Made by a program: the position numbers and the translations under genes | In this document: positions 17,867 to 26,276 of the stretch, one piece after another | Layout of the letters: each line of letters opens with the position of its first letter | Numbering within the stretch: position 1 is the stretch's first letter | Assembly (NCBI RefSeq): GCF_015291625.1 | Contig: NZ_CP030047.1 | Span: 2,604,001-2,668,000 of the forward strand | DNA from: Bradyrhizobium sp. CCBAU 53421 | GTDB taxonomy: Bacteria > Pseudomonadota > Alphaproteobacteria > Rhizobiales > Xanthobacteraceae | Direction: 5' to 3' | Length of the DNA stretch: 64,000 nt | Notes under the pieces: model-generated | What the model was told of the DNA's origin: nothing | Database searches by the model: none | Seen by the model: the letters and a program-made list of their open reading frames with translations, nothing else

Positions 17867-18077
17867 CGCCAATTGTGCCCGGACACGCAGGCCATCGTCG
17901 TCAACAAAAGAATCAAAATTGGGTAAACTTTGAATGAGCAAAAGCTTCGCGAGGCCTGATCGAACTATCGACAACTATGACCCCATCAAAAACTATAATG
18001 GTCAGCAAAGTCCGCCGGCGGCTTCGGGGCCACACCGGCTCTGGCTGCGCTTGGGCCTGGCCGCCCTCTGAACTCAT

Positions 18078-18153
18078 TGGTGGGCCCGGCAGGACTCGAA
18101 CCTGCAACCAGACCGTTATGAGCGGCCGGCTCTAACCATTGAGCTACAGGCCC
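18078..18153 (-). tRNA. tRNA-Ile(CAU) (lysidine-type; possibly annotated tRNA-Met)
   Basis: A complete 76-nt cloverleaf on the minus strand with encoded CCA. The acceptor stem is GGGCCTG/CGGGCCC, the D-arm GCTC/GAGC, the anticodon stem GGCCG/CGGTC around the loop CTCATAA (anticodon CAT) and the T-arm GCAGG/CCTGC with TTCGAGT. The body resembles the E. coli tRNA-Ile2 that needs lysidine at C34 rather than elongator Met, so isoleucine AUA decoding is the preferred call. Its 3' half is duplicated at 12625-12674. Confidence 0.9.
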
Positions 18154-18289
18154 CGCCGCCTTGCGGGCCGCGGGGGGCGGCCGGCAACGGTGCGGGCTCC
18201 GTTTACAGGGTGCGTGGGGTTTCGGCAATGCCACCGCCGGAACCTCGTGCCGCACGCAGCCGCATCGGTCTCCCGAGCCAGCACGGCCC

Positions 18290-19258
18290 TCAATCCACCG
18301 AGACGCCGGCGAACTCCACCACCTTGCGCCATTTCTCGGTCTCGTCGGCGACCAGTTTGCCGAACTCGGCCGGGGTCATCGGCTTCGGGATGCCTCCGAC
18401 CTCGGCGAGGCGCGCCACCAGCTTGGGGTCCTTCAGGGCCTCGCCAACCGCCTTGTTGAGGGTCTCGATGACTTCCGGCGGCGTGCCCTTCGGCGCGGAG
18501 ATGCCGTAGAACCCGACCGACTCGAAGCCCGGCACGGTTTCGGCGATCGCGGGCACGTCGGGCACGCCCGGCCAGCGCTGCGGCGAGGTCACGCCGAGCG
18601 CGCGGACGCTGCCGCCGCGCGACTGCTCCAGCGCCGACGGCAGATTGTCGAAGATCAGCTGCACCTTGTTGGAGATGATGTCGGGGAAGGCGATCGCGGA
18701 TCCCCGATACGGCACGTGCTGCATGTCGCACTTGGTCATCGCCTTGAACAGTTCGGCCGACATGTGCACCGAGGTGCCGTTGCCGGACGAGGCATAGGCG
18801 ATCTTGCCCGGATTGGCCTTGCAGTAGTCGATGAACTCCTGAACGGACTTCACCGGCATCGCGTTCGAGACCACCAGCATGTTGGTGAGCTGCATGATGC
18901 TGGCGACCGGGGTGGTGTCGCGCAGGAAGTCGTAGGGCAGCTTCTTGTAGAGCGAGGTCGAGATCGCATTGTTGGGCGCGACGAACAGCAGCGTATAGCC
19001 GTCGGCCGGCGAGTTGATCGCGGCAGCAGCTGCGATGTTGCCGCCGGAGCCGGCGCGGTTCTCGACCACGAATTGCTGGCCGAGATGATCCGACAGCCAC
19101 TGGCTCATGATGCGCGCCACGATGTCGACCGGGCCGCCGGCGGCAAATCCGATCAGCCAGCGCACCGGACGGTTCGGATAGTCGGATGCGGACGAGGGGG
19201 CAGCGGAGGCAACACAACAAATCAAACCAAGCAACGCGGCACGTGCGAACCGGAACAT
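18290..19258 (-). CDS. Bug-family substrate-binding protein (tripartite tricarboxylate transporter type)
   Basis: A 322-residue periplasmic binding protein of the TctC/Bug family. The start at 19258 follows GGGAGAGACG; five codons upstream is another start with no such site. The signal peptide FARAALLGLICCVASAAPSS is followed by YPNRPVRWLIGFAAGGPVDI and VVENRAGSGGNIAAA, the standard Bug ligand loops. No TctA/TctB membrane subunits are encoded nearby, which is usual for the many orphan Bug proteins in this lineage. The ligand is a carboxylate or related small molecule in characterised members. It is divergent from the TAXI protein gene. Confidence 0.9.
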   Translation of the reverse strand: MFRFARAALLGLICCVASAAPSSASDYPNRPVRWLIGFAAGGPVDIVARIMSQWLSDHLGQQFVVENRAGSGGNIAAAAAINSPADGYTLLFVAPNNAISTSLYKKLPYDFLRDTTPVASIMQLTNMLVVSNAMPVKSVQEFIDYCKANPGKIAYASSGNGTSVHMSAELFKAMTKCDMQHVPYRGSAIAFPDIISNKVQLIFDNLPSALEQSRGGSVRALGVTSPQRWPGVPDVPAIAETVPGFESVGFYGISAPKGTPPEVIETLNKAVGEALKDPKLVARLAEVGGIPKPMTPAEFGKLVADETEKWRKVVEFAGVSVD

Positions 19259-19377
19259 CGTCTCTCCCGTCATTTTCTTGTGACTGTTGCGATCATCGTT
19301 TCACAAAACGCCGGCTTTGCCTACGACCCCGCCCGTGCGACGATAGTCGCGCTCATCTGCAATGCTTGAGGCTCGGG

Positions 19378-20346
19378 ATGAAATTCGCTGTTATGATCTG
19401 CGCCGGCGCGCTGCTGCTCGCGGGCGGCGCGGCGGCGCAAGAGGGGAGCAAGACCATTTCCAAAACCACGATCAGTTTCGCCACGGCGACGCCGGGTGGC
19501 GGCTTTCCGCTCTATGGCAATGCCTTCGCCGAGGTGATGAACGCGGCCGATGCGACGCTGTCGATCGAGCCGCGCAACACCAAGGGCTCCGGCGAGAACA
19601 TCCCGCTGCTCGAAGCCGACAGCGTCGATATCGCGACCGTCGCGGGCGAGCCGTCCTATGAAGCCTTCATGGGCATCGGCCGGCCGAAGGCGACCAAGCT
19701 GAAGATCCTCACCGCGATGTATTCGAGCCCGGGCATGTTCGTGGTGCGTGCCGACAGCCCCTACATGACGATCCAGGACCTGGTCGGCCAGCCCGTGGCG
19801 TTCGGCGCCAAGGGCTCCGGCCTGCCGATCCTGTCGCGCTACATCCTCGACGGCATCGGGCTGAAGCAGGACGAGGACTTCAAGTCGATCTATCTCGATC
19901 GCGCCGGTGACGGCCCAGCAATGGTCGAGGACGGCCGTGCCGCGGCGCTGTGGGGCGCCGGCATCGGCTGGCCCGGGTTCAGCAAGATGGCGGAGAGCGC
20001 GAGCGGCGCCCGCTTCATCGCGGCGACCGCGGACGAGATCGCGCGCATCCGCGCCAAGCACACCTTCCTGAAGCCGCTGACGATCCCGGCCGGCAGCTAC
20101 CCGAAGCAGACTGCGGCGATCTCTTCGGTCGGCTCGTGGAGCTACATCCTGGTCCGCGAGACGTTGCCCGACGATGTCGCCTACCGGCTGGCCAAGACGC
20201 TGCACGGCGTCGAGGCTGATTTCTGCAAGAAGCTCGCCCAGGCTTGCGAGACCACGGCAGCGAACACCGTCGCCGCCGCGCCCGATATCAATCTGATCCA
20301 CCCCGGCGTGCTGAAGTATTTCAGGGAGATCGGGGTGGCGAAATGA
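19378..20346 (+). CDS. TAXI-family TRAP transporter solute-binding protein
   Basis: A 322-residue periplasmic binding protein of the TRAP-associated extracytoplasmic immunogenic (TAXI) family. The signal peptide MKFAVMICAGALLLAGGAAA ends in A-Q; the mature protein opens with SFATATPGGGFPLYGNAFAE, the family N-terminal motif, and has FGAKGSGLPILSRYILDGIG further on. The start at 19378 is the first with a proper leader. No TRAP DctM/DctQ genes lie nearby. It is divergent from a Bug protein and convergent with an ABC binding protein. Confidence 0.88.
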   Translation: MKFAVMICAGALLLAGGAAAQEGSKTISKTTISFATATPGGGFPLYGNAFAEVMNAADATLSIEPRNTKGSGENIPLLEADSVDIATVAGEPSYEAFMGIGRPKATKLKILTAMYSSPGMFVVRADSPYMTIQDLVGQPVAFGAKGSGLPILSRYILDGIGLKQDEDFKSIYLDRAGDGPAMVEDGRAAALWGAGIGWPGFSKMAESASGARFIAATADEIARIRAKHTFLKPLTIPAGSYPKQTAAISSVGSWSYILVRETLPDDVAYRLAKTLHGVEADFCKKLAQACETTAANTVAAAPDINLIHPGVLKYFREIGVAK

Positions 20347-20349
20347 AGG

Positions 20350-20424
20350 CGGCGAATAGGGAGTAGCGAATGGCGAATGGTTGCTCACGTTCGTCACATG
20401 CCACCCGCTATTCGCCATTCGCTT
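20350..20424. terminator. inverted repeat between convergent genes
   Basis: The 14-base arm agcgaatggcgaat at 20365-20378 is repeated inverted at 20410-20423 with a 31-base loop, and the left side also holds partial direct copies (gcgaatagggagtagcgaa). It sits exactly between two convergent genes, so it may end transcription from both sides. No clear U-tract is present, and the sequence resembles a dispersed intergenic repeat. Confidence 0.5.
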
Positions 20425-21634
20425 ACTTCTTGATCATCGGACACGCCGGGTCCGGCGGACCGAACGCGTCCTCGCCGGAGATCTTGGCCAGGATCTTGTA
20501 ATAGTCCCACGGATATTTCGACTCGGCCGGGGTCTTGACCTGCACGAGCCAGAGATCGTGGACCATCAGATTGTCCTCGCGCAATTTGCCGTTGCGGGCG
20601 AAGAAATCCTCCACCGGCTTCTCGCGCATCTTGGCCGCGACCTTGAGCGGATCGTCGGTGCCACTGTCCTTGATCGCGTTCAGATAGGCGGTCACGGACG
20701 AATAGACGCCGGCCTGCCACATCGTCGGCATCCGGTTCATCTTCGCGAAATAGCGCTTCGACCATTCCCTCGTCTTGTCGTCCATGTCCCAGTAGAACGA
20801 GGTGGTCAGCAACAGGCCCTGCGCGGCCGACAGGCCGATCGACTGGACGTCGGTGATCAAGGCCAGCAGCGCTGCCATCTGCTGCCCGCCGGCGAAGACG
20901 CCGAACTCGGCGGCGGTCTTGATCTCGTTGGTGTTGTTCGGCGGTCCGCCGGCGATGCCGATGATCTTGGCCTTCGAGGCCTGCGCTTGCAGGATGAAGG
21001 ACGACAGATCGGGCGTCGCAAACGGCGGCCGTACCGCGCCGAGCACCTTGCCACCGTTCTTGGTCACGATCGCGGAGGCGTCCTTCTCCAGCGAATGGCC
21101 GAACGCATAGTCGTCGGTGATGAAGAACCAGCTGTCGCCGCCGCGCTTCACCACCTCCTGCGCGGTGCCGACCGCGAGCGCGCGGGTGTCGAACACCCAC
21201 TGCATCGCATAGGGTGAGCAGAACTTGCCATGGAAATCGGTCGCGCCGGTCGAGTGCGTGATGAACAGCTTCTTCTTCTCGTTGGCGATGTTCTGCACCG
21301 CGAGCCCGACTGCCGAGACCGGCACGTCGACGATCAGGTCGACCTGATCGACGTCATACCAGCGCCGCGCGATGGTCGCGCCGATGTCCGGCTTGAGCTG
21401 GTGATCGCCGACGATCACCGAGATGGGCTTGCCGAGCACCTTGCCGCCGAAATCGTCGACCGCCATCTGCGCGGCGGTGACCGAGCCCTGTCCGGTCGGC
21501 GTCGAGGCCGGGCCGTTCATGTCGGTCAGCACGCCGATCTTGACTATGTCGTCGGATACCTGCGCCGATGCGGCCGAGGAGGCCAGCAGCGCGGCTGCGA
21601 GCGTCCCGAACATGGCTAGTTTGATGGCGTTCAT
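20423..21634 (-). CDS. ABC transporter substrate-binding protein (LivK/branched-chain type)
   Basis: A 403-residue type-1 periplasmic binding protein. ATG at 21634 follows the strong site GGAGGGAG. A signal peptide (LAMFGTLAAALLASSAASAQ) precedes VKIGVLTDMNGPASTPTGQG, the standard start of amide/branched-chain amino acid binding proteins (Peripla_BP_6). The open frame continues upstream for over 1,100 codons but only as a shadow of the moeA genes. No permease or ATPase genes are adjacent. The ligand may be an amino acid, amide or aromatic acid; not resolvable here. Confidence 0.9.
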   Translation of the reverse strand: MNAIKLAMFGTLAAALLASSAASAQVSDDIVKIGVLTDMNGPASTPTGQGSVTAAQMAVDDFGGKVLGKPISVIVGDHQLKPDIGATIARRWYDVDQVDLIVDVPVSAVGLAVQNIANEKKKLFITHSTGATDFHGKFCSPYAMQWVFDTRALAVGTAQEVVKRGGDSWFFITDDYAFGHSLEKDASAIVTKNGGKVLGAVRPPFATPDLSSFILQAQASKAKIIGIAGGPPNNTNEIKTAAEFGVFAGGQQMAALLALITDVQSIGLSAAQGLLLTTSFYWDMDDKTREWSKRYFAKMNRMPTMWQAGVYSSVTAYLNAIKDSGTDDPLKVAAKMREKPVEDFFARNGKLREDNLMVHDLWLVQVKTPAESKYPWDYYKILAKISGEDAFGPPDPACPMIKK

Positions 21635-21817
21635 TCTGTCTCCCTCCTGAATTGGCGCATTGGCCATTATGGTTGTGCCGGGCCTCCGGAACCCGGTCAT
21701 ATTGGTTTCTTTTGCAACTAGTTTGGGGTCCGCGTCAACGCGCCATCGGTCTAATGACGCTGCCCCGGCCCGGCCCACGGCAGTTTCTTTCAGGGCCGAT
21801 TCAGTCCATAGCGGGCC

Positions 21818-22927
21818 ATGGTCACCACCCAACGCCTTCCGGCTTCGCTCACCCCGCTCGATGCGGCGCTGGCTGCCGTGCTGCGCGACCTCGCGCCGGT
21901 CCAGCCGATCGAACTGCCGCCTGTCGACGCCTTGCGCTGCATTGCCGCCGAGATGCCGGCCTTGCGCGCCTATCCGCCGCACGATGTCGCGGTCGGCGAC
22001 GGCTGGGCGATGCGCGCCAATGACCTGGTGGGCGCGTCCTCCTATGCACCGTTGCCGCTGGCCGGACTTCCGGTCTGGGTCGAGGCCGGCGCGGCGATGC
22101 CGGATGGCACCGACTGCGTGGTCGATGCCGACGCTGTCGATGCCTCCGGTCCGCTTCCGCAGGTGCTCGCCGAAGCCGTCCCCGGGCAGGGCGTCCGGCG
22201 TGCCGGCAGCGACATTGCCGCCGGGCGCACCGTGATCGCGGCGGGTGAGCCGCTGCTGCCGCGCGGTCTGCTGCTCGCACGCGCCGCCGGGTTGGACCTG
22301 GTGCGCGTGCGCCGGCCGCGGCTTCGCATCGTCAACATCTCTAAGGGAGGGCTGGCGGTGCAGCTTATCGCTGATACAGCGCGTCTGGCAGGTGCCGAGG
22401 TCGTCCGCCTTAAAGCGGGACCAGACATAGTAACGATTGCGAACTCGCTCGATACGGGTGGCTGCGATCTGATCATCACGATCGGTGGCACCGGCGTCGG
22501 TCACACCGATGCGGCGGTCAACGCGCTGGCAAGGCGTGGCGCACTGATCGCGCACGGCATCGCGCTGCAACCCGGGCGCACGACGGCGATCGGCCGGATC
22601 TATACAACGCCGGTCATAGCGTTGCCGGGCGCGCCGGATCAGGCCTTCGCGGCGTGGTGGGCGATTGCGCTCCCGGTGCTCGACCGCCTGTCGGGCCGGC
22701 GCCCGCGCACAACGCTGGCGCTGCCGCTGGAACGCAAGATCGCCTCCGGCGTCGGTATTGCCGAGGTGGTGCTGCTGACGCGCAAGCAAGACCACTGGGC
22801 CGTGCTTGCGATCGGGGACCTGTCGCTCGATGCCATCGCGCGCGCCGAAGCCCTGCTGATCGTGCCCGGGGGCGCCGAAGGCTTCGCTGCGGGCACGCTT
22901 GTCGATGCCTATATGTTGCGGGAGTGA
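21818..22927 (+). CDS. MoeA-like molybdopterin-binding protein (divergent)
   Basis: A 369-residue protein with the MoeA fold: domain I/II contains VGDGWAMRANDL (equivalent of the MoeA DG[YF]A motif), then a MoCF_biosynth domain with LIITIGGTGVGHTDAAV and the closing ALPGAPDQAF (equivalent of LPGxP). The canonical STGDEL motif is replaced by ISKGGLAV, so molybdate-insertion chemistry may be lost. It ends ten bases before a full MoeA fusion gene and is surely co-transcribed. A partner or sensor of Moco precursor is a fair guess. No gene symbol is given because of the divergence. Confidence 0.8.
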   Translation: MVTTQRLPASLTPLDAALAAVLRDLAPVQPIELPPVDALRCIAAEMPALRAYPPHDVAVGDGWAMRANDLVGASSYAPLPLAGLPVWVEAGAAMPDGTDCVVDADAVDASGPLPQVLAEAVPGQGVRRAGSDIAAGRTVIAAGEPLLPRGLLLARAAGLDLVRVRRPRLRIVNISKGGLAVQLIADTARLAGAEVVRLKAGPDIVTIANSLDTGGCDLIITIGGTGVGHTDAAVNALARRGALIAHGIALQPGRTTAIGRIYTTPVIALPGAPDQAFAAWWAIALPVLDRLSGRRPRTTLALPLERKIASGVGIAEVVLLTRKQDHWAVLAIGDLSLDAIARAEALLIVPGGAEGFAAGTLVDAYMLRE

Positions 22928-22936
22928 GTTCCCGAG

Positions 22937-24886
22937 ATGACACACACGTTCACACCGAAACCCAACCCATCCGTCGAGCAGGACCAGTTCTTGACCATCC
23001 TGTCGCGCGAGGAGGCGATCGCGCGCTTCCAGGCGGCGCTGTTCCCGCGGCAATTGCCGTCCGAGACGCGGCTGCTCGCCGACGCGCTCGGCCGCGCGCT
23101 GGCGGCGGACGTGGTGGCGCCGATCGACGTGCCGCCATTCGACCGCTCCAATGTCGATGGCTTTGCCGTGCGCTCCGCCGATCTCGCAAGCGCAGGCGAG
23201 GGCGCGCCGGTGCAACTCGTGCTGAACGACGAGACCATTTCGTGCGGCACTGCGCCGGCCCTGCCGGTGCTGCCCGGCACCGCGACCGCGATCGCGACCG
23301 GCGGTCCGGTGCCGCGCGGCGCGGATGCCATCGTGATGGTCGAGCACACCCAGCCCGCCGGCCACGGCAGCATCGAGGTCCGGCGCGCGGCGTCGCCCGG
23401 GCAGTTCGTGTCCTATGCCGGCTCCGACATCGCGCGCGGCGAGGCGCTGCTGCGGGCGGGCACGATCATCGGCTCGCGCGAGATCGGCATGCTCGCGGCC
23501 TGCGGCATCGCCGAAGTCGCCGTGACGCGCCGGCCGCGCGTTGCGATCCTCTCGACCGGCGACGAACTGGTGCAGCCGGGCGAGACGCTGCGGCCGGCCG
23601 CGATCTACGACACCAACGGCGCGATCGTCACCGCGGCGATTGCCGAGAACGGCGGTGACGCGGCGTTCCTCGGCGCGATCGCGGACAACGAGGCGATGCT
23701 CGAAGCCGCGATGCGCAAGGCGCTCGCGGAGAACGACATGCTGGTGCTGTCGGGCGGCACCTCCAAGGGCGCGGGCGATGTCTCGCACCGGATCATTGGA
23801 AGGCTCGGCACGCCCGGCATCGTTGCGCATGGCGTCGCGCTGAAACCGGGCAAGCCGCTCTGCCTTGCGGTCTGCGACGGCAAGCCGGTGGTGATCCTGC
23901 CGGGCTTTCCGACCTCGGCGATGTTCACCTTCCACGACATGATTGTGCCGATGCTGCGGCGGATGGCCGGCCTGCCGCCGCGCTCCGACGCCAAGGTGGC
24001 GGCGAAGGTGCCGGTGCGCATCGCCTCCGAGCTCGGGCGCACCGAGTTCGTGATGGTGTCGCTGGTCGAAGGCGCCGGCGGCCTGATCGCCTATCCGAGC
24101 GGCAAGGGCTCGGGCGCGATCACGTCGTTCGCGCAGGCCGACGGCTTCCTGAAGATCGAGGCGCTGGCCGATCAATTGCCGGCTGGCAGCGACGCCGAGG
24201 TGACGCTGTTCACGCCGCATGTGCGGGTGCCGGATCTCGTCATCGTCGGTAGCCATTGCACCGGGCTCGATCTCGTCACCGCGCCGCTGGCGCATGCCGG
24301 CCTTGTGGTGCGTTCGATCGCGGTCGGCAGTCTCGGCGGCCTTGCGGCCGCCAAGCGTGGCGAATGCGATCTCGCCCCGATCCATCTGTTCGACGACAAG
24401 ACCGGGACCTACAACACGCCGTATCTCGCCGACGGCCTCGCGCTCGTGCCGGGCTGGCGGCGCATGCAGGGCATCGTGTTCCGCAAGGACGACACGCGCT
24501 TTGCCGGCTTGAGCGCGGAGCAGGCGGTGCGCGCCGCGCTCGCCGATCCCGCCTGCATCATGGTCAACCGCAACCAGGGCGCCGGCACCCGTATCCTGAT
24601 CGATCGCCTGCTGGCGGGCAGCCGGCCCGACGGCTACTGGAACCAGCCGCGTTCGCACAATGCGGTCGCGGCCGCGGTGGCGCAGCATCGCGCCGACTGG
24701 GGCATGACCATCGCGCCGGTCGCGGCAGCCTCTGGGCTTGGTTTCATTCCGCTCGCGGAAGAGCATTACGACTTCGCGCTGGTCACGGCGCGCAAGCAGC
24801 GGCCCGCGGTGCAGGCCTTTCTCGGCGCGCTGACATCGGATGAGGGGCGGGCGGCGTTGACGGGGGCGGGGTTTCGGCCGGCGTAA
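22937..24886 (+). CDS. moeA: MoeA fused to a PBP-like (LysR-substrate-type) domain
   Basis: A 649-residue two-part protein. Residues ~15-420 are MoeA (inserts molybdate into adenylylated molybdopterin): FDRSNVDGFAV, STGDELVQPG, LSGGTSKGAGDVSH and LPGFPTSAM are all intact. Residues ~430-645 are a type-2 periplasmic-binding-like domain without a signal peptide (VIVGSHCTGLDLVTAPLA, NRNQGAGTRILIDRLLAG, RSHNAVAAAVAQHRADWG), known from MoeA fusions and ModE/LysR-like regulators and thought to bind molybdate or a related ligand. The GTPase-like or cofactor roles of the tail are not established. A hairpin at 24911-24940 follows the stop. Confidence 0.9.
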   Translation: MTHTFTPKPNPSVEQDQFLTILSREEAIARFQAALFPRQLPSETRLLADALGRALAADVVAPIDVPPFDRSNVDGFAVRSADLASAGEGAPVQLVLNDETISCGTAPALPVLPGTATAIATGGPVPRGADAIVMVEHTQPAGHGSIEVRRAASPGQFVSYAGSDIARGEALLRAGTIIGSREIGMLAACGIAEVAVTRRPRVAILSTGDELVQPGETLRPAAIYDTNGAIVTAAIAENGGDAAFLGAIADNEAMLEAAMRKALAENDMLVLSGGTSKGAGDVSHRIIGRLGTPGIVAHGVALKPGKPLCLAVCDGKPVVILPGFPTSAMFTFHDMIVPMLRRMAGLPPRSDAKVAAKVPVRIASELGRTEFVMVSLVEGAGGLIAYPSGKGSGAITSFAQADGFLKIEALADQLPAGSDAEVTLFTPHVRVPDLVIVGSHCTGLDLVTAPLAHAGLVVRSIAVGSLGGLAAAKRGECDLAPIHLFDDKTGTYNTPYLADGLALVPGWRRMQGIVFRKDDTRFAGLSAEQAVRAALADPACIMVNRNQGAGTRILIDRLLAGSRPDGYWNQPRSHNAVAAAVAQHRADWGMTIAPVAAASGLGFIPLAEEHYDFALVTARKQRPAVQAFLGALTSDEGRAALTGAGFRPA

Positions 24887-24904
24887 CGGCGAGCCGCGCC
24901 AGAT

Positions 24905-25095
24905 CCACTGCTGTCGTCCTGGCTTTCGCCAGGACGACAGTGAATGTGTGGCATCGGCTGTATCCACAATCGTCGTCCCTGCGAAAGCAGGGACCCAACC
25001 ACAGAGTTGTGTCGTTGAAGAGGGATGTGGCCCCAGCGTCGTGCAACAATGGAGATTTGGGGTAATGGGTCCCGGCCTGCGCCGGGACGACACTG
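24905..25095. repeat. cluster of three palindromic intergenic repeats
   Basis: Three short hairpins occur in under 200 bases: ctgtcgtcctggc/gccaggacgacag (24911-24923 with 24928-24940), gtccctgc/gcagggac (24975-24982 with 24987-24994, GAAA loop) and gtcccggc/gccgggac (25069-25076 with 25081-25088). The first and third are followed by nearly the same flank (TGAATGTGTxGCA). They resemble the REP-like GTCGTCC palindromes that are dispersed in Bradyrhizobium genomes. The first may also terminate the moeA transcript. Confidence 0.75.
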
Positions 25096-25140
25096 AATGT
25101 GTTGCACGATCCGTGCATCACACTTCCGCATTCTCGCGAC

Positions 25141-25580
25141 ATGAATTGCCCGAGCTTTGCTCTTCGTTTCGCCGCTCTGAGAACAGAGGGCGCAGGGAAA
25201 GCCGGGTGCCGATCGCACCCATGGGCCCCGAGCAATGGGTAGAAAGCTCGGGGGGGTAGGACCACAGGTGTAACCGGAAACAACCCGGCTTTCCCTGCGC
25301 GATGGGTTACGGCTTACTTCGTGCTCTCCCCGGCGAGACTGGGCTTGCTTGTCACCGTCTTCGCAACGCGCATCGCGCAATTGGAAAAGACACCTGCCGC
25401 TAGGGCGTCAGGACCACACGACTTCACCGTCCGCTTCATGCGCACTCGTCAGTTGCGCACTCGGCGTCCACCGCATCTCGACCCACGTTCGTGACGACCG
25501 CGAAGCGTCCCTCGATCGGGTGAGACGGCGACTTCATAGCATCGAGTTGGTCTTCCGGTAAACCGAAATATTTTTGCACG
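25141..25580. ncRNA. structured intergenic element with pseudoknot potential
   Basis: No convincing gene lies here. Several exact complementary segments interleave: cccgagcttt (25149-25158) with 25243-25252; a 16-base arm at 25191-25206 with 25284-25299; gtaacc (25270-25275) with 25305-25310; plus local hairpins 25204-25209/25215-25220 and 25217-25222/25235-25240. The A-B-A'-B' order means a pseudoknot if transcribed. The sequence downstream (to ~25580) reads like a block that I recall as recurring in Bradyrhizobium genomes and often being called hypothetical proteins, but I cannot check that. Strand and transcription are unknown. Confidence 0.4.
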
Positions 25581-25639
25581 AGGTGATTGACAGGTTTTGC
25601 TGAGTTGCCCGTCGGGTTGTTTTGCCGCCCCTCTTGCGG

Positions 25640-25825
25640 TCAATCCGACCGTCGCAGGGCATCCGCGGTCTCGGGCTTGGGGTCAGCTGGCACGGCGACG
25701 ATCTTGTCGGCACCGGTCATCTGGGTGGCGAGGCGCTTCATCCGGTCATAGGCGACCGCGATGCCGAGCACGAAATAGAACGCCCGCGCGATGAGAACCA
25801 CGATGCCCCAGAGGAAGTCGATCAT
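25640..25825 (-). CDS. small membrane-associated protein of unknown function
   Basis: A 61-residue frame beginning MIDFLWGIVVLIARAFYFVLG, a clear membrane helix, followed by a basic amphipathic stretch (AYDRMKRLATQ) and a polar tail. The composition is protein-like, unlike overlapping frames. No strong ribosome site is visible before the ATG, and no family is recognised. It lies between the repeat-rich gap and another small minus-strand gene. Confidence 0.5.
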   Translation of the reverse strand: MIDFLWGIVVLIARAFYFVLGIAVAYDRMKRLATQMTGADKIVAVPADPKPETADALRRSD

Positions 25826-25964
25826 CTCATTGGCCGGTTGCGGATCTGCAATGTTGCTTTGTCGCGGCTGATCGCGCCCTAGTTCAAGTTCAGCTCAGGC
25901 TCATGCGAAGACCGGCCGCACGCGCGCGCTCGCGGCGCCGCCCTGGCTCAACTGCGGATCCGGC

Positions 25965-26276
25965 TCAGTGCCGCATGGCCGTCTCGACGAACTCCAGCAC
26001 GGAGCGCGGAACCTCGTCGTATTCGACGAAACGGCGCCGCAGCTCATCGGCAATATCGGTCGTGACGTCGCGCGACCATCCTTCGCTGGTGTTGAAGGCG
26101 ATGATGCGGACCGGATGGCTGTACTGGTCATCCAGCAGGCGGCGGATCAGCGTTTTCCGGTCGGTGCCTTCTTCGTCGGTCTCGCACCAGGCGCGGCCAA
26201 GCCGGCCGAAATCGTTCAGCACCAGATAGGTGTCGTGGTCGATTTGGTGCGGCACGATCGAAGGCGAGCGAGGCAT
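25965..26276 (-). CDS. conserved-looking hypothetical protein
   Basis: A 103-residue soluble protein starting MPRSPSIVPHQIDHDTYLVL (ATG at 26276, GGAG 12 bases upstream). Residues ~15-75 contain DFGRLGRAWCETDEEGTDRK and a stretch ending RIIAFNTSEGWSRDVT; the C-terminal third is helical (IADELRRRFVEYDEVP). I recall similar small proteins in rhizobial genomes but cannot name a family. It is divergent from mobB. No signal peptide or membrane segment. The frame extends 53 codons further upstream without a better start. Confidence 0.65.
   Translation of the reverse strand: MPRSPSIVPHQIDHDTYLVLNDFGRLGRAWCETDEEGTDRKTLIRRLLDDQYSHPVRIIAFNTSEGWSRDVTTDIADELRRRFVEYDEVPRSVLEFVETAMRH

Noticed and set aside
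17867..17974. TTG-started N-terminal extension of the single-domain pilin
   Set aside because: It has no ribosome site and would place 85 residues before the signal peptide.
20423..25093. A single minus-strand open frame of 1,556 codons
   Set aside because: Only the last 403 codons are a real gene (the ABC binding protein with its own ribosome site and signal peptide). The remainder is antisense to the two MoeA genes and is His/Arg/Asp-rich, as G+C-rich shadow frames are.
24905..25095. CRISPR array
   Set aside because: The three palindromes are not regularly spaced, differ from one another, and no cas gene is present.
25349..25561. 70-codon plus-strand frame in the repeat-rich gap
   Set aside because: I recall this type of frame being annotated as hypothetical in related genomes, but it lies in the structured repeat block, has no ribosome site and has a repeat-like composition.
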